Positions 1-5,138 of a stretch of DNA of 5,565 nt are shown here, one piece after another (the stretch's first letter is position 1; each line of letters opens with the position of its first letter). The notes below the pieces were generated by a model, which ran no database searches, was not told the origin of the DNA, and was given only the letters and a program-made list of their open reading frames with translations. This stretch comes from Nitrospira sp. (lineage in GTDB: Bacteria; Nitrospirota; Nitrospiria; Nitrospirales; Nitrospiraceae): NCBI GenBank assembly GCA_015904055.1, contig JABMDE010000123.1, positions 1-5,565 of the forward strand, written 5' to 3'. The translations under genes and the position numbers were made by a program.

Positions 1-189
1 ATCCTTCATCGGCACATCCAGCGCCTGATAAATCATGCGATGCCGGTCGAGAAGATTCTTTCCGGCAAACGCCGCTGAGACAACACTCACCTTGAGGTGG
101 TTCATCGTCCCCGTACGATCCGTCACCGTCACCACGGCATCCGGCATACTCTTGCGGACATAGTCAGTCAATACGTCTGGTGTAATCAC
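1..189 (-). CDS. BolA/IbaG-family protein (partial, C-terminus outside window)
   Basis: The reverse strand reads open from a GTG at 189-187 to the left edge, giving 63 residues. The product matches the BolA fold: an N-terminal helix (about 4-15), a strand followed by G27-T-M-N-H31-L-K-V, then V-S-x-x-F41-x-G43 and the hallmark R49-H50-R51 leading into a helix (MIYQAL). BolA proteins are small cytosolic proteins that pair with monothiol glutaredoxins to handle [2Fe-2S] clusters. The His of the RHR motif is the family's conserved cluster ligand, and it is present here. The NHLKV segment resembles the IbaG/YrbA branch more than BolA proper. The GTG start is supported by a purine-rich GGGAGGGAGC directly upstream (190-199 on the complement). 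Full-length family members are roughly 75-100 residues, so only the tail is missing. The gene is divergent from the signalling operon and probably unrelated to it. The family call is confident; the subfamily is less so. Confidence 0.85.
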   Translation of the reverse strand, partial: MITPDVLTDYVRKSMPDAVVTVTDRTGTMNHLKVSVVSAAFAGKNLLDRHRMIYQALDVPMKD

Positions 190-216
190 GCTCCCTCCCT
201 GCTCTTGCCGGTAAAT

Positions 217-246
217 ACCCTAGCTGAAATGGCCACAGAAAGGCAA
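217..246 (-). promoter_or_regulatory. Possible sigma-70-type promoter for the BolA-family gene
   Basis: Read on the - strand, TTGCCT (246-241) and TAGGGT (222-217) are separated by 18 nt and lie upstream of the GTG start at 189. The -35 box matches TTGACA at 4 of 6 positions, while the -10 box is poor. The location fits a promoter for the divergent BolA-like gene, but the motif is weak and could be chance. Confidence 0.2.
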
Positions 247-261
247 TGTGCACTATGGGTT

Positions 262-290
262 GGTGGCGTTCACCACCTGGTGGTGCTTTT
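262..290. promoter_or_regulatory. Palindrome cluster in the intergenic region, possible activator binding site
   Basis: CACCACC (271-277) and GGTGGTG (279-285) form a perfect 7-bp inverted repeat around a single T. A further GGTGG at 262-266 can pair with CCACC at 273-277 as an alternative stem, and TTTT follows at 287-290. The centre lies about 90-105 bp upstream of the sigma-54-like motif at 370-385, a usual distance for an enhancer-binding protein site. It could also act as an operator for either divergent gene. A terminator role is unlikely because no + strand gene ends here. The symmetry is seen directly; the function is inferred. Confidence 0.35.
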
Positions 291-369
291 GAGCCAATGG
301 CTTGAAGCCGTGTGATATGCGGGACAGCCATCCCATTGAAATTGAATCAGATGAACATCCGCCCGCTGT

Positions 370-385
370 CGGCATAAGCCTTGCG
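370..385 (+). promoter_or_regulatory. Candidate sigma-54 (-24/-12) promoter of the signalling operon
   Basis: CGGCATaagccTTGCG aligns with the sigma-54 consensus TGGCACG-N4-TTGCW. The diagnostic GG (371-372) and GC (383-384) have the exact 10-nt spacing, and TTGC of the -12 element is intact. Differences from consensus are T to C at the first base, C to T and G to A in the -24 element, and G at the last position. The predicted start of transcription is near 395-397, leaving a leader of about 58 nt before the ATG at 454. No convincing sigma-70 promoter was seen between 316 and 453. If the motif is real, the operon would need a sigma-54-dependent activator encoded elsewhere. Confidence 0.45.
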
Positions 386-442
386 TTTTCTTCTTATCAC
401 CAGATGACACATCGCATGAGCGCCAGCCAATTACCCTTCACC

Positions 443-449
443 AGGAGGT
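443..449 (+). promoter_or_regulatory. Strong ribosome binding site of the response regulator
   Basis: AGGAGGT lies 4 nt before the ATG at 454-456 and is a near-perfect anti-Shine-Dalgarno match. It fixes that start codon. It is the best initiation signal at the head of the operon and is consistent with the first gene being translated at a higher rate than the coupled genes after it. Confidence 0.7.
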
Positions 450-453
450 CGCC

Positions 454-888
454 ATGAGCGAGTTCAAATCAGGGTTTTTTGTCGGGGGTGACAGCTGCAA
501 CGGCCGGGTGTTGATCGTCGACGACGAACCGGATATCCGCAAGGTCGTCCGCATGACGCTCCAAAAGTCCGGATACGACGTCCTGGAAGCGGAGAACGGG
601 GCCAAAGCGATTGACACAATCAACACCGGAGAAAATCGTCTCTTACTGGATGTCATCATCTGCGACATTCGGATGCCCAAGGTCAACGGCATCGAAGCCA
701 TCGCCTACTTCCGCCATAACTATCCGCGCGTGCCGCTGATCGTGCTCACAGGATTTCCGGACACCGACATGGCCACCTCTCTGCTGCGGCAGGGCGTCGT
801 CGATTACCTGGTGAAACCGGTCGAGGGCGACACGCTCAAAGCCTCCGTCGCACGAGCGATGGAGCAACGTGAACTGGCACATCTGTGA
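454..888 (+). CDS. Stand-alone receiver-domain response regulator (CheY-like)
   Basis: The product has 144 residues: a 17-residue N-terminal extension followed by one receiver domain (about 18-140) and nothing after it. All key residues are present: the acidic pair D23-D24 in the VDDE motif, the phosphoacceptor D71 (ICDIRMP), the switch Thr T99 (VLTG), the aromatic Y118 and the conserved K121-P122. It should therefore be phosphorylated by a partner histidine kinase and is predicted to be cytosolic. There is no DNA-binding, AAA+ or enzymatic output domain, so it must act by protein-protein contact, as a phosphate relay or as a phosphate sink. It heads an operon with two histidine kinases, both plausible phosphodonors. 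The start is set by the AGGAGGT at 443-449. Its TGA stop (886-888) shares a base with the next ATG, which suggests coupled translation. The family call is very secure; the downstream target is unknown. Confidence 0.93.
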   Translation: MSEFKSGFFVGGDSCNGRVLIVDDEPDIRKVVRMTLQKSGYDVLEAENGAKAIDTINTGENRLLLDVIICDIRMPKVNGIEAIAYFRHNYPRVPLIVLTGFPDTDMATSLLRQGVVDYLVKPVEGDTLKASVARAMEQRELAHL

Positions 889-1301
889 TGATCTCCAACC
901 TTCCCACATCGGACGAGACGCGCGTGTCGTCCGATGCAGCCAAGCGCCGGACCGACCAGGACGGGCAGGAACGGATGGCATCCGTGACGCCCACTCCCGC
1001 CACAAGGGTCGCGATCATCGGCGCGGGCTGCGGCGGGACCGCACTGCTCGATCTGCTCCACCAGCTTCGCACAATCGAGATGGTCGGCATCATGGACCGG
1101 AATCCGGCTGCGCCGGGGCTGCAACGGGCCCGCAAACTCCATGTGCCTGTCTATGAGCATCTCGCCGATCTCATCGGAAGCCAGAGAGTCAACCTGGTGA
1201 TGGATGTGACGGGCGATCCGACCATGGATCGGATACTTCATGAACAGACGGCCGGAGGGGCCGACATTCTGAGCGGGCCGGTGGGACCTCGTGCGGCATG
1301 A
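888..1301 (+). CDS. Rossmann-fold (NAD-binding-like) domain protein, probably the N-terminal sensor part of a split kinase
   Basis: From the ATG at 888 the product has 137 residues. After a polar stretch (1-38) comes a classic beta-alpha-beta Rossmann start: RVAIIGAGCGG with G45-x-G47-x-x-G50, then an acidic D70 at the end of the second strand (VGIMDRN), which in this fold usually favours NAD(H). The later VMDVTGDPTMD segment resembles domains seen at the N-terminus of some deltaproteobacterial and Nitrospirota signalling proteins. No catalytic domain of a dehydrogenase follows, so a ligand-sensing role is more likely than an enzyme. The TGATG overlap with the response regulator favours the 888 start (a GTG at 885 is also in frame). 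However, no good Shine-Dalgarno precedes it, and ATG 975 has AGGAA just upstream and would trim the polar stretch. The frame ends abruptly (GPVGPRAA) where the downstream kinase frame begins. In fused relatives, as I recall them, the Rossmann domain continues into a WDLV-type linker and the kinase, so this gene may be a fragment. Confidence 0.7.
   Translation: MISNLPTSDETRVSSDAAKRRTDQDGQERMASVTPTPATRVAIIGAGCGGTALLDLLHQLRTIEMVGIMDRNPAAPGLQRARKLHVPVYEHLADLIGSQRVNLVMDVTGDPTMDRILHEQTAGGADILSGPVGPRAA
1269..1301 (+). other. Frame junction between Rossmann and kinase segments (probable frameshift or split)
   Basis: The Rossmann frame reads ILSGPVGPRAA and stops at 1299-1301. The +1 frame, open from the TGA at 1270-1272, reads AGRWDLVRHESALQ straight into the kinase that starts at GTG 1291. 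The WDLVRHESAL segment lies upstream of the usable start and has the character of a protein linker helix, not random sequence. Skipping one base near 1278 would join the two as one protein (LSG-R-WDLVRHES). The shift is equally explained by a loss of 2 bases modulo 3, for example an 11-base deletion. The resulting frames overlap by 11 nt. Confidence 0.6.
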
Positions 1302-2022
1302 ATCTGCGCTGCAAGGTGAATTGCTCCATGCAGAAAAACTCGCCGGCATCGGATCTTTTGCCGCCGGCATCGCCCATGACATGAACAATCCGCTCCAGCT
1401 CATTTTGGGACTTGCCGAAAGCCTGACGGACGAGCGTGACATCGAGACGGTACATCTCCAAGCCCGCGACATCATCGAGGCCGTCAAACGCACGACGGCT
1501 ATTTGCCGGGATCTGACCTCCTATTCTCGCCGTGCTTCCTCGCAGCAAGACAGCCTGATTGCCATCAACGGCAAACTCGATGAAGCCCTTAAGATCGCCC
1601 GTTACGCCGTGGCGCTTCAAGACATCGAAATCCACAAGTCCTACCAACCTGATATCGCCGTGAAAGGCAATCCGGATGAACTCCTGCATGTCTTCGTCAA
1701 TCTCATCACCAACGCCGTCCAGGCAATGGACCACGGTGGCACGTTGACCCTGGAGACCGCCATGGTGCACAGAACACCACAGATTCGTGTGTCGGACACC
1801 GGCTGCGGCATCCCTGCAGACTTGCTCAACCAAATCTTCGAACCGTTTTTTACGACGAAGCCACCGGGAAAAGGCACGGGCCTTGGGCTGTACAACATCA
1901 AAACCGTGATCCACCACATGCACGGCACAATCGCGGTCGAGAGCCGCGTGGGTCACGGCTCAACCTTTACCATTGCCTTTCCCCAGGAGACGGCCACTGA
2001 GGACAGGAGTAGCCCCGTATGA
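1291..2022 (+). CDS. Soluble histidine kinase core (HisKA-HATPase), lacking its own sensor domain
   Basis: Read from GTG 1291, the product has 243 residues with no membrane segment. A short helix (1-16) leads into HisKA with the H-box H29-D-M-N-N-P, then a dimerisation helix (to about 80). The HATPase_c domain (about 120-232) carries the N-box with N141 (NLITNAVQAM), the G1 box D169-T-G-C-G, the F-box (FEPFFTTK, 183-190) and the G2 box (GKGTGLGL, 193-200). It should autophosphorylate at H29 and pass the phosphate to a receiver, most simply the one at 454-888. D30-x-x-N33 next to the histidine fits the phosphatase-type motif of HisKA kinases, so it may be bifunctional. There is no internal sensor; the signal probably comes from the Rossmann polypeptide just upstream, with which it overlaps by 11 nt. 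Only a weak GGTGGGA precedes the GTG, and the next in-frame Met lies inside the H-box, so translation may depend on reinitiation or frameshifting. Kinase identity is certain; the start is not. Confidence 0.85.
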   Translation: MRHESALQGELLHAEKLAGIGSFAAGIAHDMNNPLQLILGLAESLTDERDIETVHLQARDIIEAVKRTTAICRDLTSYSRRASSQQDSLIAINGKLDEALKIARYAVALQDIEIHKSYQPDIAVKGNPDELLHVFVNLITNAVQAMDHGGTLTLETAMVHRTPQIRVSDTGCGIPADLLNQIFEPFFTTKPPGKGTGLGLYNIKTVIHHMHGTIAVESRVGHGSTFTIAFPQETATEDRSSPV

Positions 2023-4505
2023 GCAATAGCACACCGGCACTCTCACCACGGAGCACAGGTTGGGGGCTCAAGGCCAAGCTGACCGTCTCGATGCTGTTGG
2101 TGGGAGTCGTTCCGCTCATCGTCGGTTTGGGCATGGCATTTTGGCAGGGGTCGCGGGAAATCAGGGAAGTCAGCGGAGAAAGTTTCGAAGCGCTGGCCAT
2201 GGAAGCGGCCCGCAAGCTTGACCTGCTCGTGGCCGAAGAAATCGCGCAGACCGCGCGCATCGCCAACGATCCCACGATCATCCGCGAGCTCGAGCGACGG
2301 CGTGATGCGCCACGCGACAGAAGCGCCAAGAACCCGGCCGCCGCACTCACAGATCTAGAACGAGGCTGGATGGCAGGAGAACCCGCCGCCGTCAAAACGA
2401 TCATGGACAATCCCTTGAGCGCGCTGCTCCACGAACACTATGCCGGCGTCCATAGCGCGCCGGGGCAATTGCTCCCGCAAGTAGTCCGCGCATCGACGAA
2501 GATGCTATTCCTGACCGATATGCAGGGCCTGCTCATGGCCGCAATGGGAGAGAAACCTGACTTCCGTCATGATCCCGCACCCTGGTGGCAGGGTGCCTTC
2601 CACAAAGCGGTGGGTCGGCTCTATATCGAAGATGTCCGGTTCAACCAGATGGTGAATGCCTACGTCTTCACCATCTCCGTCCCCGTTATGGACAGCCTGC
2701 GATACGAAGTCGTAGGAGTGCTCCACCGTGTGATCGATGCCAAAGAGTTCTTTGCGCCCTCCACCCACGTCATCCGATTCGGGAAGACCGGCCACGTCAT
2801 GTTGATCGATTCCAACGGCATCGTCATCAGCTGTCCGTTCCTGCCTACAGGAGTATCGCTGTCTGATCGAAATCTGATCCCTCTGGTCACTCCGCAACAA
2901 CCGGGCTGGGCAGAAGCTCCAAGCGACGGCCATGGCGGACAGTCCGCTTCCGTCATCGGCTTTGCCCCCTTGCCTGAAACCAGCCGTGCGACCAACGGTT
3001 CGATTGAGAACGGATCCTGGCACACGTTCGTCTGGCAGTCGTCCGATGAACTGTTCGCGCCGATCCAACATCTTTTCATCTGGGTCACGGTCTTTGGAAC
3101 CATGGCCCTCGCATTGCTAGCCGGCCTGGGGTTCACCGCAGCCGGCCGTATCGTGACTCCCATTCAGCAGCTTCAACGGGCTGCCCGAGCGATCGCGCGC
3201 GGCGAGCTCCGGACACCGATTCAGATCCGCACAGGAGATGAGCTGGAAGATTTGGCCGATGAATTCAACCGCATGAACCAACAACTGAAAGCCGCTTTCG
3301 CGGGACTGACCGACGAAGTCAGATTAAAGACCCGGGAAGTCCAGGTACTGCAGCAGTCTACGGACCACATCCTGGATGCCGTCCCTACCCCCATCCTCTT
3401 GATCGACGCCGATGGAATTGTGCACTACATCAACCGGGCAGCACGCGAATCGTTCACAATTCGAGAGGAGCCGCCGGCTCCACTTTCGACCATCCTCTCA
3501 CTTGATCCCGACACCCACCATCGACTCCGGCAGGAATTCCACGCCGATCGAAACGGATCAGACCCGCAAGCCGGCACAAACCCTGCCGAGTCGCCGAGGG
3601 ATCCGCTTGCCCCTACCGCTGAATCTCAATCGTCCGTCAACCGTTCGGATCTCCATATCGGAACACGCGTCTACCATTACCAATGGTTCCGGCTGCCGGC
3701 CAAACCAGGGGAACACGATAGTATCGGCCTGGTCTTGCGGGATACGACGGACGAGAGCCGACTGCAAGATCAGCTCGTCCAGGCCGAAAAGACGGACAGC
3801 CTGAGCCTGTTGACAGCCGGTATCGGCCATGAACTCAACAATCCATTATTCGGAATCGTCGGATTAGGCGAAGCAATTGAAGAAGAAACGAATCTTGAGC
3901 AAGTGAAGGCTTACGCCCGCGATATCGTCACGCATGGCCGACGCATGGCAACGATCATCAGAGATTTCACCGGCGTGGCAAGCCGCGAAGTTTCGGATCA
4001 GCGCGTGCCGGTTTCACTCGAAGATGAATTGGACCGGGCACTGGCGGCGATAGAAATGACGGACATCACGGTCACCAAGTGCTACACGGGAAACGTGCGG
4101 GCACTGGCGCTGCCGGACCAGCTTCGTCAGGCATTGACGAATGTGATCACCAATGCGGTTCAGGCCATGAGAGGCTCCGGCACACTGACGCTGTCCACAA
4201 CACAATCGGGTCACACCGGCGCCGCCACGATCGCCGACTCGGGGCCCGGCATTTCCAAGCAACATTTACCGAAAATCTTTGATCCATTTTTTACAACCAA
4301 GGGGCAAGGAGAAGGGTCCGGCCTCGGGCTGACGGTGGCGAGACGTATCATCAGAAAATTTGGGGGCGACGTCCGCATCGAGAGCCTTGAAGGGCGCGGC
4401 ACCACCTGCACGATCACCCTACCGATCCTTGCCGCCGCGGCAGAGGGAGGAACATGGACTCCATCCGTATCACATTCAGAGCCGCAGCCTTCGCACTCAT
4501 CGTAG
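2019..4505 (+). CDS. Membrane-bound sensor histidine kinase: dCache - HAMP - PAS - HisKA - HATPase
   Basis: The product has 828 residues. Transmembrane helix 1 (about 21-42) and helix 2 (about 352-374) bracket a large periplasmic region (44-350) of dCache type, with the recognisable FLTDMQG (164-170), PWWQ (188-191) and GKTGHVMLIDSNG stretches. HAMP follows (about 375-427, TP at 380-381), then a coiled helix, a PAS domain (about 445-583, VPTPILLID) with a Pro/Ser-rich insert near 515-545, HisKA with H604-E-L-N-N-P, and HATPase_c with N712 (NVITNAVQAM), D740-S-G-P-G, F-box FDPFFTTK (754-761) and GEGSGLGL. E605-x-x-N608 suggests phosphatase activity as well. It would sense a periplasmic ligand and a cytoplasmic PAS cue, and probably acts on the receiver at 454-888. 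ATG 2019 overlaps the previous stop (ATGA) and has AGGAGT at 2005-2010. The last 24 or so residues lie beyond the HATPase fold, and their final part is encoded in the 52-nt overlap with the haem-protein gene. Confidence 0.93.
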   Translation: MSNSTPALSPRSTGWGLKAKLTVSMLLVGVVPLIVGLGMAFWQGSREIREVSGESFEALAMEAARKLDLLVAEEIAQTARIANDPTIIRELERRRDAPRDRSAKNPAAALTDLERGWMAGEPAAVKTIMDNPLSALLHEHYAGVHSAPGQLLPQVVRASTKMLFLTDMQGLLMAAMGEKPDFRHDPAPWWQGAFHKAVGRLYIEDVRFNQMVNAYVFTISVPVMDSLRYEVVGVLHRVIDAKEFFAPSTHVIRFGKTGHVMLIDSNGIVISCPFLPTGVSLSDRNLIPLVTPQQPGWAEAPSDGHGGQSASVIGFAPLPETSRATNGSIENGSWHTFVWQSSDELFAPIQHLFIWVTVFGTMALALLAGLGFTAAGRIVTPIQQLQRAARAIARGELRTPIQIRTGDELEDLADEFNRMNQQLKAAFAGLTDEVRLKTREVQVLQQSTDHILDAVPTPILLIDADGIVHYINRAARESFTIREEPPAPLSTILSLDPDTHHRLRQEFHADRNGSDPQAGTNPAESPRDPLAPTAESQSSVNRSDLHIGTRVYHYQWFRLPAKPGEHDSIGLVLRDTTDESRLQDQLVQAEKTDSLSLLTAGIGHELNNPLFGIVGLGEAIEEETNLEQVKAYARDIVTHGRRMATIIRDFTGVASREVSDQRVPVSLEDELDRALAAIEMTDITVTKCYTGNVRALALPDQLRQALTNVITNAVQAMRGSGTLTLSTTQSGHTGAATIADSGPGISKQHLPKIFDPFFTTKGQGEGSGLGLTVARRIIRKFGGDVRIESLEGRGTTCTITLPILAAAAEGGTWTPSVSHSEPQPSHSS
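4444..4451 (+). promoter_or_regulatory. Ribosome binding site of the DUF3365 gene, inside the kinase gene
   Basis: AGGGAGGA ends 2 nt before the ATG at 4454. It lies within the 3' end of the kinase coding sequence and fixes the start of the haem-protein gene despite the 52-nt overlap. The spacing is slightly short but the match is strong. Confidence 0.6.
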
Positions 4506-5047
4506 CAGGGGCCTGGGGAATCGCCTCGCTCCCACTCGCGAAGACCGGCCCCGGAGCGGACGGCATTCCGCCGGAGAAAGTCGCCGATTACGTCCATGCT
4601 GTACTGGAAGCCGACCGGACGGTCTACACCACCCACATCGTTAACCGCATGCAGGAGAAAAGCATCGTCTCGGCGGCTGAGCATTGGGAACAAGAGAATG
4701 CCCTCCCGCTGCCGGCACAATTCCTCCAGCATTCAGGCCGGCTCGTCGCGGAAAGCGGAAATGGAATTCGCTACCGGCTCATCGGACAATGGCCGATCTA
4801 TCAGCGTAATGCCCCGGCCACAGATTTTGAGCGCAAAGCGCTGGACACACTCCGGCGTCAGCCTGAACAGCCTGTCACCGGCATCGTCGCCAGCGGCAAA
4901 AAGCACTACTTCCAGGCCATCTACCCGGACCGTGCCGTCTCAGCCGCCTGTGTGACCTGCCACAACAGCCATCCCTTGAGTCCCAAACAGGACTTCAAGT
5001 TGAACGAGGTGATCGGCGGCATCGCCATTACGATTCCGTTGGAATAG
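4454..5047 (+). CDS. DUF3365 / Tll0287-like c-type haem protein, exported
   Basis: The product has 197 residues. A positively charged N-terminus (R5, R9) and a hydrophobic run (10-28) form a signal peptide or membrane anchor, so the rest should be periplasmic. The body resembles the DUF3365 (Tll0287-like) domain: a helix with ADRTVYTTHIV (53-63), LPLPAQFL (84-91), YRLIGQWPIYQRNAPATDFE (107-126), and near the end the haem c site C166-V-T-C169-H170 followed by a GGIAITIPLE strand. This domain is often the extracytoplasmic sensor of kinases and chemoreceptors; here it is a separate protein. Covalent haem at C166/C169 with H170 as one axial ligand is predicted. No other Cys exists, so the second ligand must be a His, a Met or none (H48, H61, M66, H77, H93, H151 and H173 are available). 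The gene overlaps the kinase gene by 52 nt and is the last of the operon. It is most likely an accessory redox or gas sensor for the Cache kinase. Confidence 0.88.
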   Translation: MDSIRITFRAAAFALIVAGAWGIASLPLAKTGPGADGIPPEKVADYVHAVLEADRTVYTTHIVNRMQEKSIVSAAEHWEQENALPLPAQFLQHSGRLVAESGNGIRYRLIGQWPIYQRNAPATDFERKALDTLRRQPEQPVTGIVASGKKHYFQAIYPDRAVSAACVTCHNSHPLSPKQDFKLNEVIGGIAITIPLE

Positions 5048-5053
5048 AAAGGC

Positions 5054-5132
5054 CGTCATTCGTCATGCGTCAATCGATGGAGGAATGGGGTTCCATTCTG
5101 CACGCTTGACGTGTGACGACTGACGAATGACG
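5054..5132. repeat. Nested inverted repeat of CGTCA/TGACG units between convergent genes
   Basis: CGTCATTCGTCA (5054-5065) is the exact reverse complement of TGACGAATGACG (5121-5132). After a 2-bp mismatch, CGTCA (5068-5072) pairs with TGACG (5114-5118), giving a stem of about 19 bp. The left arm contains three CGTCA units at 7-bp steps (5054, 5061, 5068). The right arm contains four TGACG units at 7-bp steps (5107, 5114, 5121, 5128). Inside the loop GAATGG (5083-5088) pairs with CCATTC (5093-5098) around GGTT. It lies between the stop of the haem-protein gene and the stop of the convergent AI-2E gene, so it could act as a bidirectional terminator or mRNA-stabilising hairpin, though no T-tract follows. 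It also looks like a dispersed REP- or MITE-like intergenic element. Confidence 0.75.
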
Positions 5133-5138
5133 AAGCGG

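Noticed and set aside
271..290. Rho-independent terminator (hairpin followed by TTTT)
   Set aside because: No + strand gene ends upstream of it and the BolA-like gene is transcribed away from it, so there is no transcript for it to end.
97..315. Open frame of 72 codons on the + strand
   Set aside because: It overlaps the clearly BolA-like gene antisense, its product is rich in His and Arg with no fold signature, and it has no convincing ribosome binding site.
302..330. Sigma-70 promoter for the operon (TTGAAG with a GATATG-like -10)
   Set aside because: The -10 element and spacing are poor; the -24/-12 motif downstream is a better candidate.
804..1493. Long open frame on the - strand (229 codons)
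   Set aside because: It is antisense to the receiver, Rossmann and kinase motifs. The product is Ser/Arg-rich and unlike any family, as expected for the complement of GC-rich genes.
1189..1956. Long open frame on the - strand (255 codons)
   Set aside because: It is antisense to the soluble kinase, whose H-, N-, G1-, F- and G2-boxes are all intact on the + strand, so this is a shadow frame.
2505..3163. Two overlapping - strand open frames within the Cache region
   Set aside because: Both are antisense to the dCache and TM2 coding sequence and show no domain motif or start signal.
5054..5132. CRISPR-like array from the regularly spaced CGTCA/TGACG units
   Set aside because: The units are 5 bp with 2-bp gaps, far too short for repeats and spacers, and the arrangement is an inverted repeat, not a direct array.
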